DNA of 64,000 nucleotides from Neisseria gonorrhoeae. Lineage in GTDB: Bacteria > Pseudomonadota > Gammaproteobacteria > Burkholderiales > Neisseriaceae. The stretch lies in contig NZ_QNRU01000005.1 in NCBI RefSeq assembly GCF_003315235.1, positions 1-64,000 on the forward strand, read 5' to 3'. How positions within the stretch are numbered: position 1 is the first letter of the stretch; each line of letters begins with the position of its first letter. Positions 42,567 to 55,160 of this stretch are shown in pieces. Under the pieces are notes generated by a model. The model saw only the letters and a list, made by a program, of their open reading frames with translations, did no database searches and was not told the origin of the DNA. A program made the position numbers and the translations under genes.

Positions 42567-42604
42567 AAAAAGCCTTAAATATGAAAAATCACATTTAAGG
42601 CCTT
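42567..42604 (-). terminator. Intrinsic terminator of the universal stress protein gene
   Basis: GCCTTAAAT pairs with ATTTAAGGC around a 14-base loop, followed by TTTTTAATTT on the minus strand. Confidence 0.7.
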
Positions 42605-42618
42605 CAAACTGAAAATTT

Positions 42619-43083
42619 CTACGCCTCTTCGGCTTTGCTACGGATAATCAAAAGCGGCAGGTGGCTTTGGCGCATTACCGTTTCGGCGAAACTGCCCATC
42701 AAAAGGTGCATCAGCCCGGTGCGCCCGTGCGTGCCCAACACCAGCAGGCCGGCACCGTTTTCATCGGCATAATCGACCAAATCCTGCGCCATTTCGCGCG
42801 CACCCTTATTGGCAACCAGCAGGTGTTTGACGGTATTTCCCACACCCAGTTCCCGGGCGGTGCGCTCGGCGGCATCCAAAACCTCGTTGCCTTGCGCGAC
42901 GGCGGCGGCCTCGTAACTTTCGTGTTGCAAAAATTCGGGGGCGAGCGCCATATATTCGGCAGGATTGGCAACGTGTACCAAAGTCAGACGCGCACCGTTG
43001 ACCCCGGCAAGCTCGGCGGCGTGTTTCAGGGCATTGATGGACGTTTCACTGCCGTCAACGGCAACGACCAGATGTTTGTACAT
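42619..43083 (-). CDS. Universal stress protein, UspA family
   Basis: The 154-residue protein starts MYKHLVVAVDGSETSINALKH and ends with the nucleotide-binding loop VLGTHGRTGLMHLLMGSFAETVMRQSHLPLLII (G-2x-G-9x-G-S/T). This motif marks ATP-binding Usp proteins. AAAAGGAGAA precedes the start. It is transcribed alone, divergent from tcdA. The specific stress role is unknown. Confidence 0.93.
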   Translation of the reverse strand: MYKHLVVAVDGSETSINALKHAAELAGVNGARLTLVHVANPAEYMALAPEFLQHESYEAAAVAQGNEVLDAAERTARELGVGNTVKHLLVANKGAREMAQDLVDYADENGAGLLVLGTHGRTGLMHLLMGSFAETVMRQSHLPLLIIRSKAEEA

Positions 43084-43300
43084 ATCGTATTCTCCTTTTG
43101 CACCGTCTCACGGTGCCGTCTCTTCAGGTTTGCGCAAAGGCAGTCTGCGCCGTTTCATTATAGACCCGCCGTCGGGCTTTATACAACAGCCGAACAGCCT
43201 GACTGCTTTCCAGTATAATATGCCGCTTTCGTGCAGTCAGGCATTTTTTTGCCGGCTTTCGTTCACTTTTTGATTTGACGCAATCTTGCAGGATTCGACC

Positions 43301-44077
43301 ATGTCCGACAACGCTTTGACCTCTTCGCGACGCTTCGGCGGCATCGCCAGACTCTACGGAGACTCTGCCTTGACGCACTTTTCACAGGCACACGTCTGCG
43401 TGGTCGGCGTGGGCGGGGTCGGCTCGTGGGCGGTCGAGGCTTTGGCGCGCACGGGCATCGGGCGTTTGACTTTGATTGATTTGGACAACGTTGCCGAATC
43501 GAATGTCAACCGCCAGCTGCACGCCCTGACCGGCGACTTCGGCAAAGCAAAAGTTACCGCCTTGCGCGAACGTATTACACAAATCAATCCGCAATGCGAA
43601 GTATTTGAAATTGAAGATTTCGTTACCGAAGACAATTTGCCGGAATACTTCGGAAAAGGTTTTGATTTCGTCATCGACGCGATCGACCAAGTGCGCGTCA
43701 AAGCGGCAATGGCGGCTTATTTTGTGGAACGCAAACAACCGTTTGTCCTCAGCGGCGGCGCGGGCGGACAGAAAAATCCCGCCCTGATTCAAACCGCCGA
43801 TTTAAGCCGCGTAACCCACGACCCGCTGCTTGCCAACCTGCGCTACACCTTGCGGAAACGCTACGGCTTCAGCCGCGATACTAAGGAAAAAATGCGCGTG
43901 CCGTGCGTGTATTCGACCGAAAATATCATGCCGCCGCAATCGGGCGCAGCGTGTTCTGCCGATGCCGCGCCGCAGGGCTTGTCATGCGCCGGCTATGGCG
44001 CAAGTATGCTCGTTACCGCTTCGTTCGGACTGTATTGCGCACAGGCGGCGGTGGAACACATCGCGGGCAAAAAATAA
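43301..44077 (+). CDS. tcdA: tRNA threonylcarbamoyladenosine dehydratase
   Basis: TcdA (CsdL/HesA-like) cyclises t6A37 in tRNA using ATP. The 258-residue E1-like protein has the nucleotide-binding VVGVGGVGSWAVEALARTG, DLDNVAESNVNRQ, DAIDQVRVKAAM and a C-terminal TENIMPPQ...GYGASMLVTASFG. I chose the ATG at 43301 with AGGA ahead; an in-frame TTG at 43286 is less likely. An inverted DUS terminator follows. Confidence 0.92.
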   Translation: MSDNALTSSRRFGGIARLYGDSALTHFSQAHVCVVGVGGVGSWAVEALARTGIGRLTLIDLDNVAESNVNRQLHALTGDFGKAKVTALRERITQINPQCEVFEIEDFVTEDNLPEYFGKGFDFVIDAIDQVRVKAAMAAYFVERKQPFVLSGGAGGQKNPALIQTADLSRVTHDPLLANLRYTLRKRYGFSRDTKEKMRVPCVYSTENIMPPQSGAACSADAAPQGLSCAGYGASMLVTASFGLYCAQAAVEHIAGKK

Positions 44078-44080
44078 GCA

Positions 44081-44113
44081 ATGCCGTCTGAAACAGGATT
44101 CAGACGGCATTTG
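44081..44113 (+). terminator. Inverted DUS terminator of tcdA
   Basis: ATGCCGTCTGAAACAGG faces its complement 4 bases past the stop and ends in TTTG. Confidence 0.85.
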
Positions 44114-44321
44114 AACAAACGCGGCAATCAAGCTGTCGGTTCAGAAAAACCAACATCGGCACGCCTAAAACCGTATTCACAATCTACTCCTTTTCAAAAT
44201 ATTTGCATTTAAAAGCCGTTATAATGCCGTCCGAACATCTGCCCGACCACATTATGCGTGAATGCCGGCAGATTGTTTTCTTTTGTAAACTTATATTAAA
44301 ATTCACTTACCAATTCACGCC

Positions 44322-45176
44322 ATGCCGCCCATCCCTGCCCTATCCGCACCATCCGAGCACACTGTCGCATGGGTATTCGGCCAACCCGTTACCGATTTGC
44401 CGCAGGATTTGTTTATCCCGCCCGACGCGCTGAAAGTCGTATTGGGCAGTTTTCAAGGCCCTTTGGATCTGCTGCTCTACCTTATCCGCAAGCAGAACAT
44501 CGATGTTCTCGATATTCCGATGGTGGAAATTACCGGGCAGTATCTGCACTATATTGCCCAAATGGAAGCCTATCAGTTTGATTTGGCGGCGGAATATCTT
44601 TTGATGGCGGCAATGCTGATTGAAATCAAATCGCGCCTGCTGCTGCCGCGTACCGAAGCCGTCGAAGACGAAGAGGCCGACCCGCGTGCCGAGTTGGTGC
44701 GCCGTCTGCTTGCCTACGAGCAAATGAAACTGGCGGCGCAGGGTTTGGACGCGCTGCCGCGTGCGGGACGGGATTTCGCGTGGGCTTACCTGCCGCTGGA
44801 AATTGCAGCCGAGACGAAGCTGCCCGAGGTTTACATCGCCGATTTGATGCAGGCATGGTTGGGCATTCTTTCTCGGGCAAAACATACGCGCAGCCACGAA
44901 GTAATCCAAGAAACCCTTTCCGTGCGCGCGCAAATGACGGCAATCCTGCGCCGTTTGAACGAACACGGGATATGCAGGTTTCACGCCCTGTTCAATCCCG
45001 AACAGGGCGCGGCTTACGTGATCGTCAACTTCATCGCCCTGTTGGAGCTTGCCAAAGAAGGATTGGTCGGAATCGTACAGGAAGACGGTTTCGGAGAAAT
45101 CCGAATCAGCCTCAATCATGAGGGGGCGCATTCAGACGGCATTTTCGGCACACGGGGCGGGCGCGATGTGTTCTAA
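44322..45176 (+). CDS. scpA: Segregation and condensation protein A
   Basis: ScpA is the kleisin that bridges the SMC dimer in chromosome condensation. The 284-residue protein has the N-terminal kleisin motif [30 protein letters not shown] (residues 42-70), [21 protein letters not shown], and a C-terminal winged-helix ending [20 protein letters not shown]. scpB is not adjacent in this window. No clear ribosome-binding site precedes the ATG at 44322, so the exact start is uncertain; the first 40 residues are a non-conserved extension. Confidence 0.92.
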
Positions 45177-45216
45177 TACGCCCCAAGCCGCCACCAGAAA
45201 TCGGGAGACACGCCAT

Positions 45217-48648
<3,432 letters not shown>

Positions 48649-48712
48649 CAGGACGACATATAAAGCACCGCCCTATGTGTCGTCCTGATTTGGAAGGGGT
48701 TGCGCCCCTTCC
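48649..48712 (+). other. Two stem-loops in the leader of the sulfatase-fold gene
   Basis: The first pairs CAGGACGACATA with TATGTGTCGTCCTG (two-base bulge) around a 13-base loop. The second is a perfect 8-bp stem, GGAAGGGG with CCCCTTCC around TTGCG. They lie 75-140 bases before the ATG at 48787. Neither has a T run. They may be a structured 5' leader. Confidence 0.55.
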
Positions 48713-48786
48713 TAAATATAGTCTGATCCTGCCGCCCCGAAGGACAGATGTCCGAGTGGCGGGGTTTCAACCGAAAAGGAAATACG

Positions 48787-50205
48787 ATGAATATTCACGC
48801 CCTGCTCTCCAAACAATGGACGCTGCCGCCATTCCTGCCGAAACGGCTGCTGCTGTCCCTGCTGATACTGCTGGCCCCCAATGCGGTGTTTTGGGTTTTG
48901 GCACTGCTGACCGCCACCGCCCGCCCGATTGTCAATTTGGACTACCTTCCCGCCGCGTTGCTGATCGCCCTGCCTTGGCGTTTCGTCAAAATTGCCGGCG
49001 TATTGGCATTTTGGCCGGCGGTTTTGTTTGACGGGCTGATGATGGTGATCCAACTCTTCCCTTTTATGGACCTCATCGGCGCCATCAACCTCGTCCCCTT
49101 CATCCTGACCGCCCCCGCCCCTTATCAGATAATGACCGGGCTGTTGCTGCTGTATATGCTGGCGATGCCGTTTGTGTTGCAGAAAGCCGCCGCCAAAACC
49201 GACTTCCGACACATTGCCGTCTGTGCCGCCGTTGTGGCGGCAGCCGGCTATTTCACCGGCCATTTGAGTTACTACGACCGGGGGCGGATGGCCAATATCT
49301 TCGGCGCAAACAACTTCTATTACGCCAAAAGTCAGGCGATGCTCTACACCGTCAGCCAGAATGCCGACTTTATTACCGCCGGCCTGGTCGACCCCGTCTT
49401 CCTCCCCTTGGGCAATCAGCAGCGTGCCGCCACGCGGCTGAGTGAGCCGAAATCTCAAAAAATCCTCTTTATCGTCGCCGAATCTTGGGGGCTGCCGGGC
49501 AATCCCGAGCTTCAAAACGCCACTTTTGCCAAACTGCTGGCGCAAAAAGACCGTTTTTCGGTTTGGGAAAGCGGCAGTTTTCCCTTCATCGGCGCGACGG
49601 TCGAAGGCGAAATGCGCGAATTGTGCGCCTACGGCGGTTTGCGCGGGTTCGCACTGCGCCGCGCACCCGACGAAAAATTTGCCCGCTGCCTCCCCAACCG
49701 TTTGAAACAAGAAGGTTACGCCACCTTTGCGATGCACGGCGCGGGTAGTTCGCTTTACGACCGCTTCAGCTGGTATCCGAGGGCGGGCTTTCAAAAAATC
49801 AAAACCGCCGAAAACCTGATCGGTAAAAAAACCTGCGCCATTTTCGGCGGCGTGTGCGACAGCGAGCTGTTCGGCGAAGTGTCGGCATTTTTCAAAAAAC
49901 ACGACAAGGGACTGTTTTACTGGATGACGCTGACCAGCCACGCCGACTATCCCGAATCCGACATTTTCAACCACAGGCTCAAATGCACCGAATACGGCCT
50001 GCCCGCCGAAACCGACCTCTGCCGCAATTTCAGCCTGCACACCCAATTCTTCGACCAACTGGCGGATTTGATCCGACGCCCCGAAATGAAAGGCACGGAA
50101 GTCATCATCGTCGGCGACCATCCGCCGCCCGTCGGCAACCTCAATGAAACCTTCCGCTACCTCAAACAGGGACACGTCGCCTGGCTGCACTTCAAAATCA
50201 AATAA
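48787..50205 (+). CDS. Membrane sulfatase-fold protein (LtaS/phosphoethanolamine-transferase superfamily)
   Basis: The 472-residue protein has about five N-terminal membrane spans (residues 18-175) and a C-terminal periplasmic domain of the alkaline-phosphatase superfamily. Metal-site candidates are FIVAESWGLP (Glu), GATVEGEMRELC (nucleophile Thr) and VIIVGDHPPP (Asp-His). Such proteins move phosphoethanolamine or phosphoglycerol onto glycans, or hydrolyse such groups; the substrate here is not predictable by eye. AAAAGGAAA precedes the ATG. It is not one of the Neisseria enzymes I can name (EptA, Lpt3, Lpt6). Confidence 0.75.
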   Translation: MNIHALLSKQWTLPPFLPKRLLLSLLILLAPNAVFWVLALLTATARPIVNLDYLPAALLIALPWRFVKIAGVLAFWPAVLFDGLMMVIQLFPFMDLIGAINLVPFILTAPAPYQIMTGLLLLYMLAMPFVLQKAAAKTDFRHIAVCAAVVAAAGYFTGHLSYYDRGRMANIFGANNFYYAKSQAMLYTVSQNADFITAGLVDPVFLPLGNQQRAATRLSEPKSQKILFIVAESWGLPGNPELQNATFAKLLAQKDRFSVWESGSFPFIGATVEGEMRELCAYGGLRGFALRRAPDEKFARCLPNRLKQEGYATFAMHGAGSSLYDRFSWYPRAGFQKIKTAENLIGKKTCAIFGGVCDSELFGEVSAFFKKHDKGLFYWMTLTSHADYPESDIFNHRLKCTEYGLPAETDLCRNFSLHTQFFDQLADLIRRPEMKGTEVIIVGDHPPPVGNLNETFRYLKQGHVAWLHFKIK

Positions 50206-50208
50206 CAA

Positions 50209-50250
50209 CAATGCCGTCTGAACGCACCAACAGCCTTCAGACGGCATTTT
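50209..50250 (+). terminator. Inverted DUS terminator
   Basis: ATGCCGTCTGAA and its complement with an 18-base loop, ending in TTTTG, directly after the sulfatase-fold gene. Confidence 0.75.
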
Positions 50251-50603
50251 GCAGACAGACCGACCTCCTCAAGCCCACTTTTTTCATCATCTCCGATAAA
50301 TTGCTTTGTAAGAATCCAAAAATCCAAAATCACAGGAAGTTATCAAAAAAACAGAAACCATCCGCCGTCGTTCCCGCGAAAGCGGGAATCCAGACCCGGA
50401 AACCGCAGAAATTTATCGGAAAAACCGAAACTCGAAAACAACGGACAGAATTCCCGCCTGCGCAGGAATGACGGCTCATACATCACCCAAAAAAAATTGA
50501 AACCAAACAGCTGGGATTCCCTCTTGCGTGAGGCTGACAGATGCCGTCTGAAAGACTTTCAGACGGCATAGGGCGTTTTCTCTTTGAATTTAAATTTTGC
50601 CAC
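50251..50603. repeat. Repeat-bearing gap: two dRS3-like repeats and a DUS pair
   Basis: GTTCCCGCGAAAGCGGGAAT (50370-50389) and ATTCCCGCCTGCGCAGGAAT (50450-50469) are near-perfect dRS3 copies, framing an RS-like segment. An inverted DUS pair lies at 50541-50570. There is no gene. Confidence 0.75.
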
Positions 50604-50641
50604 AAAAAAGCCGCCCCAAATGAATACCCGGGCAGCTTTTT
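50604..50641 (-). terminator. Intrinsic terminator of the ABC permease gene
   Basis: AAAAAAGCCGCCC pairs with GGGCAGCTTTTT (one mismatch), 16 bases past the stop at 50658, with T run on the minus strand. Confidence 0.75.
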
Positions 50642-50657
50642 GTTGATATGACTCCAA

Positions 50658-51404
50658 TCAGCGGTGTTGCGGATTGTAACGTTTTTCCAAACGCAGGAAT
50701 ATCCAGCCTAAGAAAGTCGTCATCAACAGATAAATCAGGGCGGCGGTGTAAAGCGGTTCTTCATAAACCGAATACCGGCCCGTAATCGTATTCTGAACAT
50801 ACGCCAACTCCGCCACAGCAATGACCGACAGCAGCGAGCTGTCTTTCAAGAGCGTGATGAACTCGCTCGCCAAAGGCGGCAGCATACGGCGCAATGCCTG
50901 CGGCAGAATCACATAGCGCATCGCCTGCGGATAGGTCAGTCCCAAAGAACACGCCGCCTCCATCTGTCCTTTGTCTATAGACTGGATGCCCGCGCGGAAA
51001 ATCTCACAGATATACGCCCCCGAGTTGGCGATCAGTGCCAAAGAACCGGCAATCAGCGGCCCGTATCCGCGACGCAGCGCGATTGCCGCCTCGCCGCTGA
51101 CCAAAATGCCGTCTGAAGGATGGACGAAAAACGGAAACCACACATACGCCCAAATCACAATCTGCACAAACAGCGGCGTACCCCGGAACAGGGTAACGTA
51201 CAGCAGCGAAACCTTACGCAACGCCCACGCCAGCACGCGCATCGGCGCACCGGCTTTTTCCAAGTGAATCAGGCGCGCCAACGCCAACAACAGACCCAAT
51301 ACCGAACCGCCCGCCGTCGCCACGACCGTCAGCCCCAAGGTCGTCAGTGCGCCGTAAAGAAACATCCAGCGGTATTCGTAAATAATGTCAAAACGAAAAT
51401 CCAT
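50658..51404 (-). CDS. Polar amino acid ABC transporter permease (HisM/GlnP family), lone gene
   Basis: The 248-residue inner-membrane protein has the His/Glu/Gln/Arg permease pattern: VSLLYVTLFRGTPLFVQIVIWAY near residue 70 and the EAA loop MEAACSLGLTYPQAMRYVILPQALRRMLP that contacts the ATPase. Five spans are visible. No ATPase or solute-binding protein gene is adjacent, so its partners must be encoded elsewhere. The substrate is unknown; cystine, glutamine or related amino acids are possible. Confidence 0.9.
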   Translation of the reverse strand: MDFRFDIIYEYRWMFLYGALTTLGLTVVATAGGSVLGLLLALARLIHLEKAGAPMRVLAWALRKVSLLYVTLFRGTPLFVQIVIWAYVWFPFFVHPSDGILVSGEAAIALRRGYGPLIAGSLALIANSGAYICEIFRAGIQSIDKGQMEAACSLGLTYPQAMRYVILPQALRRMLPPLASEFITLLKDSSLLSVIAVAELAYVQNTITGRYSVYEEPLYTAALIYLLMTTFLGWIFLRLEKRYNPQHR

Positions 51405-51582
51405 AAACCGTCCGTATCAAAAACCGGCGGAACTGCCGCCGTTGCAAAATAATCCGCCATTTTACCGTAAAAACCGCCGCCTGAACTTTTTTATCGCGGC
51501 AGACGGCGGTTGCGCGTCTCCGCAAAAATGCAGGGCGCGCGGTTTTCAGACGGCATTTGCCGTTCAAGGCCGTGCGGTGTCT

Positions 51583-52254
51583 TTACCAAATGCCCAACCA
51601 TTCGCCCACGGAATCCATCCAATCCTTATTGCCCCCGCCGCTCCTGCCTGCCCGGCGGTACGCCCACGGCGCTTGCGGATTTTTAGCTTTCCACAATCCT
51701 TTGCGTTCCCTTTCCGCCTGAATTTGAGCGTCGGCATAGTCGGCAAAATCCGCCTTATCCTGCTGTTCTTTAGCATAACTTTTATAATGCCACGCCGCCC
51801 CGTCCTGCACCTGCATCAGGTTCAAATCGGTTTTGCCGGCGGATACCTGCGCCACTTCGCGCTGATAGCGGTCGGTTTCAAACACACGTACACTGACTTT
51901 CCTACCCTCCGCCGCCGCGCGCAGGTTGTCGCGCGAACGTGTACCGTAAGCCTGTTTCATCTCCGGTGCGTCGATATACGCCATCCGAATTTTATGTTTC
52001 GCGCCGTCGCCGTCGATGACGTGAAGGGTATCGCCGTCATAGACTTTGGACACCGTGCCTGTGTAGCTGTGGCCGGATTTCGCCGATGCCCGTCGGCGAA
52101 CGGGCGCGTCGGAACCCACGTCCCCTGCAGTGCCGAGTACGTCGAGTACGGCAACCGCCGTCCGCACCGCCTCACTGTCATATCCCGTATAACCCAACGC
52201 GCCCAAAAGCGACAGGGCGACGGGAAGCCATTTCATGATTTTTTTAATCTGCAT
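51583..52254 (-). CDS. nuc: Secreted thermonuclease Nuc
   Basis: Nuc degrades extracellular DNA; in the gonococcus it thins biofilms and cuts neutrophil extracellular traps. The 223-residue protein has an N-terminal signal segment (KKIMKWLPVALSLLGALGYTG) and a staphylococcal-nuclease domain with VYDGDTLHV, RMAYIDAPE and RYQREVAQV, which carry the metal ligands and catalytic Arg/Glu residues. Starts at 52284, 52254 and 52236 are all in frame; I prefer 52254, but ribosome-binding sites are weak. Confidence 0.9.
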   Translation of the reverse strand: MQIKKIMKWLPVALSLLGALGYTGYDSEAVRTAVAVLDVLGTAGDVGSDAPVRRRASAKSGHSYTGTVSKVYDGDTLHVIDGDGAKHKIRMAYIDAPEMKQAYGTRSRDNLRAAAEGRKVSVRVFETDRYQREVAQVSAGKTDLNLMQVQDGAAWHYKSYAKEQQDKADFADYADAQIQAERERKGLWKAKNPQAPWAYRRAGRSGGGNKDWMDSVGEWLGIW

Positions 52255-52269
52255 ATTTTTCAAATGCCG

Positions 52270-52310
52270 ATGCCGTCTGAACATCTCTGAACCGGATTTC
52301 AGACGGCATC
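52270..52310 (-). terminator. Inverted DUS terminator of rpiA
   Basis: Opposed DUS copies with a 19-base loop lie 13 bases past rpiA and just ahead of nuc. Confidence 0.7.
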
Positions 52311-52322
52311 TTAACGTCAGGA

Positions 52323-52994
52323 TTACCCTTGGCAGGGATAGATGACTTTCGCACCCTCTTCCGTCCCCAAAATCAACACATCGGCGGCATCGCGGGCGAA
52401 TATGCCGTTTTCGAGTACGCCGGTGATTTTGTTGATTTCATCTTCCATCGTCAGCGGCTGATCGATATTCAAGCCGTGGACATCGACGATTTGGTTGCCG
52501 TAAAACGTGGTGTAGCCGATACGCAGTTCGGGCTGTCCGCCCATGGCAAGCAGTTTGCGCGAAACAAGGGAGCGCGCGCTTTCGACGGCTTCCACGGGCA
52601 GTGGGAATTTGCCCAGCCGGGAAACATATTTGCTTTCGTCCGCAATGCAGACGAATTTTTCTGATGCGCTGGCGACGATTTTTTCGTTGAGGTGCGCGCC
52701 GCCGCCGCCCTTAATCATTTGCAGGGCGTGGTTCACTTCGTCCGCACCGTCGATATAGACCGCCAAACCGGACACTTCGTTCAGGGACACGACGGGAATG
52801 TCGTACCGGGCAAGCAGTTCGCCGGATTTTTTGGAGGTTGAAACCGCGCCTTTGATTTTTTTACCGCTTTTGCCCAAGGCTTCGATGAAGAAATTGATGG
52901 TCGAACCGGTACCGATGCCGATGTATTCGTTTTCGGGTACGAATTCGACTGCTTTTTCGGCGGCGATGCGCTTGAGTTCGTCTTGTGTCGTCAT
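52323..52994 (-). CDS. rpiA: Ribose-5-phosphate isomerase A
   Basis: RpiA interconverts ribose 5-phosphate and ribulose 5-phosphate. The 223-residue protein shows IGIGTGSTINFFIEAL near residue 26, VYIDGADEVNHALQMIKGGGGAHLNEKIVASAS (catalytic Asp, Lys and Glu) and GVLENGIFARDAADVLILG at the end. AAAGGA precedes the start. It lies at the end of the dnaQ-ispD-ispF run on the same strand. Confidence 0.97.
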   Translation of the reverse strand: MTTQDELKRIAAEKAVEFVPENEYIGIGTGSTINFFIEALGKSGKKIKGAVSTSKKSGELLARYDIPVVSLNEVSGLAVYIDGADEVNHALQMIKGGGGAHLNEKIVASASEKFVCIADESKYVSRLGKFPLPVEAVESARSLVSRKLLAMGGQPELRIGYTTFYGNQIVDVHGLNIDQPLTMEDEINKITGVLENGIFARDAADVLILGTEEGAKVIYPCQG

Positions 52995-53070
52995 ATTTTT
53001 ATCCTTTGGGAAACCGTATCAACAAACAGCCGCCATCTTAACATTTTTTTGCACGTCCTGCCCGCCGCGT

Positions 53071-53553
53071 TCAAATCCGTACCAGCAATACCGCCGCCTG
53101 CGCCTCTATGCCTTCCATCCGCCCGAGATAGCCGAGTTTTTCGTTGGTTTTGCCTTTGATATTGACGCACGAAATATCGATACCCAAATCGGCGGCGATG
53201 TTGGCACGCATTTGCGGAATGTGCGGTGCGAGTTTGGGTTTCTGTGCAATCACGGTCGTATCGACATTGACCGCCTGCCAACCCTGCGCCTGAACGCTTT
53301 GATACGCCGCACGCAAAAGGACGCGGCTGTCCGCATCTTTGAACTCTGCGGCGGTGTCGGGAAAATGGCTGCCGATGTCGCCCAAACCTGCCGCACCGAG
53401 CAGCGCGTCGGTAACGGCGTGCAGCAGCGCGTCGGCATCCGAATGCCCGAGCAGCCCTTTTTCAAATGGGATTTCAACTCCGCCAAGTATCAGCTTTCTG
53501 CCTTCGGTCAATTGGTGGACATCGTAGCCCTGTCCGATACGGATATTCGTCAT
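53071..53553 (-). CDS. ispF: 2-C-methyl-D-erythritol 2,4-cyclodiphosphate synthase
   Basis: IspF closes the cyclodiphosphate in the MEP isoprenoid pathway. The 160-residue protein has the zinc-binding [18 protein letters not shown] (Asp and His), [17 protein letters not shown] (third ligand) and the C-terminal [24 protein letters not shown]. The ATG at 53553 gives [13 protein letters not shown]; the longer frame upstream encodes only DUS-derived residues. ispD lies 31 bases upstream. Confidence 0.97.
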   Translation of the reverse strand: MTNIRIGQGYDVHQLTEGRKLILGGVEIPFEKGLLGHSDADALLHAVTDALLGAAGLGDIGSHFPDTAAEFKDADSRVLLRAAYQSVQAQGWQAVNVDTTVIAQKPKLAPHIPQMRANIAADLGIDISCVNIKGKTNEKLGYLGRMEGIEAQAAVLLVRI

Positions 53554-53584
53554 CGTTTGTGTTCCTGATGTTTTGAATTGAATT

Positions 53585-54274
53585 TCAGACGGCATTGAGC
53601 AGCAGCCTGACGATGTATGCGTCCTGCGGCTGCGTCAGTTTCAAATTGCGCGCGTCGCCCTGTATCAGTAGCGGACGCACACCCAGTTTTTCCACGGCGG
53701 ACGCTTCATCGGTAATGCCGCCCAAGTTTTCCGCAGCCAATGCGCGGTGCAGCAAACCCGCTTGAAAAAGCTGCGGCGTTTGCGCCTGCCAAAGCCCCGA
53801 ACGGTCGACAGTTGCACTGATTTGTCCGCTTTCTGCGCGCTTGAGCGTATCGGCAACGGGAACTGCCAAAATCCCGCCTTCGGCGGCGTTGCCCGCCTGT
53901 TCTATCAACCGCGCCAGAGCTTCAGACGGCAGGCAGCAGCGGGCGGCATCGTGTACCAGAATATTGTCGGTTTCCGCCGCCAAACCGGTTTCCAACAGTT
54001 TTGCCACACCGTTGCGGACAGTTTCGGCGCGGGTCTGTCCACCGTTTTTCCACACCCGAACCTGTGGAAATGCCGTCTGAACCTTATCGGCAAACGTGTC
54101 TTCGGGCGAGACGACAACGACGGTCAAATCGACGGCCTCATGCCGTTCAAAAATCCCAAGTACATGTTCTAAAACGGTTTTGCTTCCGATTTCGACATAT
54201 TGCTTGGGTTTGTCCGCACCGAAACGCACCCCGATGCCGGCGGCGGGAATCAGCGCGATATTTTTGCGTTTCAT
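53585..54274 (-). CDS. ispD: 2-C-methyl-D-erythritol 4-phosphate cytidylyltransferase
   Basis: IspD makes CDP-methylerythritol in the MEP pathway. The 229-residue protein starts [29 protein letters not shown] (CTP-binding loop with conserved Gly, Arg and Lys) and has [11 protein letters not shown] and [11 protein letters not shown]. Its ATG overlaps the dnaQ stop by 4 bases. The last codons (LLLNAV, stop) fall in a DUS. The ispD-ispF pairing is common. Confidence 0.96.
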   Translation of the reverse strand: MKRKNIALIPAAGIGVRFGADKPKQYVEIGSKTVLEHVLGIFERHEAVDLTVVVVSPEDTFADKVQTAFPQVRVWKNGGQTRAETVRNGVAKLLETGLAAETDNILVHDAARCCLPSEALARLIEQAGNAAEGGILAVPVADTLKRAESGQISATVDRSGLWQAQTPQLFQAGLLHRALAAENLGGITDEASAVEKLGVRPLLIQGDARNLKLTQPQDAYIVRLLLNAV

Positions 54275-55005
54275 GCGTTTTCCCCGCCGTTTTCAGACGG
54301 CACGGCTTCCTTACGCCAAATACAGGCTTCGCCCAAGCCGTCAAGATATTCTTCGTGCGCCGCCAGTTCGGCTTCATCCGCCTTAATCACTTTCAGTTTG
54401 GCACCGAGTTTCATTTCGGCAGATGCAACAGGTTTGGCTGTCGGTTCTTCCTCCTCGGTCTCCCCCATCAAGTCGAATTGCCGCCGCGTCATCGCCAGAT
54501 AGACTTCGCCCAAAAGTTCGCAGTCGATCAATGCGCCGTGCAGGACGCGCTTGCTGCGGTCGACGGAAAAACGGTTGCACAGGGCATCCAGGCTCGCTTT
54601 CTGCCCGGGGAACATTTCGCGCGCCATCGCCAGGGTATCGGTAACGGTGCAGCCGAGTTCCTCGACGGTCGGCAGCCCCACCCGGCGGAACTCCATATTG
54701 AGGAAGCCCACATCGAATTTGGCATTGTGGATAATCAGTTCCGCACCGCGCAGAAAATCGGCAATCTGCCTGCCGACCTCTGCAAACGGCGGCGCGTTTT
54801 TCTCTTCCAAAACCTGTATCGTCAAGCCGTGGACGCGTGCCGCCTCTTCGGGCATATCGCGCTCGGGGTGGACATAGAGGTGCAGGTTTTTGTCGGTCAT
54901 TTGGCGGTTGACCATTTCCAGACCGGCAAACTCGACCAGACGGTCGCCGCCGTCGGCATACAGGCCGGTGGTTTCGGTATCGAGGATGATTTGGCGTGTC
55001 ATCAT
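54271..55005 (-). CDS. dnaQ: DNA polymerase III epsilon subunit (3'-5' proofreading)
   Basis: The 244-residue protein carries the exonuclease motifs in order: ExoI LDTETTGLYADGGDR (residues 8-22), ExoII LIIHNAKFDVGFLNMEFRR and ExoIII LHGALIDCELLGEVY. These place it in the DEDDh class. A C-terminal tail (from about residue 180) would bind the alpha subunit. Two adjacent ATG codons are possible starts. The region upstream holds a 93-bp repeat with a DnaA-box-like sequence. It is translationally coupled to ispD. Confidence 0.95.
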   Translation of the reverse strand: MMTRQIILDTETTGLYADGGDRLVEFAGLEMVNRQMTDKNLHLYVHPERDMPEEAARVHGLTIQVLEEKNAPPFAEVGRQIADFLRGAELIIHNAKFDVGFLNMEFRRVGLPTVEELGCTVTDTLAMAREMFPGQKASLDALCNRFSVDRSKRVLHGALIDCELLGEVYLAMTRRQFDLMGETEEEEPTAKPVASAEMKLGAKLKVIKADEAELAAHEEYLDGLGEACIWRKEAVPSENGGENA

Positions 55006-55040
55006 ATCGGTGTCTTTCTTCTGTCTTCGTAAATTGATTA

Positions 55041-55133
55041 TTTTTTAAGCAATGTATTTTTCTGTTTTCATTTCAATGCACAAACCCACTTATTCACAGT
55101 GTGTTCACAACATTGGGCAGGCGGATTGTGTAT
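55041..55133. repeat. 93-bp diverged repeat, copy A (upstream of dnaQ)
   Basis: Aligns without gaps to 58840-58932, with 69 of 93 identical bases by my count. It includes TTATTCACA (DnaA-box-like) and ends TGTGTAT, an imperfect inverted match of its ATTCACA. It may belong to the AT-rich repeat (ATR) class of Neisseria. A lone DUS half follows at 55151. Confidence 0.6.
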
Positions 55134-55160
55134 TTTGGGGACAATTTTTCCAGACGGCAT

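Noticed and set aside
48712-50247. Long minus-strand frame of 511 codons opposite the sulfatase-fold gene
   Set aside because: Antisense shadow of a GC-rich coding region; the plus strand has membrane spans, active-site motifs and a ribosome-binding site.
55041-55133. Possible chromosomal origin, given DnaA-box-like sequence near dnaQ
   Set aside because: One box per copy is far too few, no dnaA/dnaN neighbours and no AT-rich unwinding array; treated as a repeat instead.
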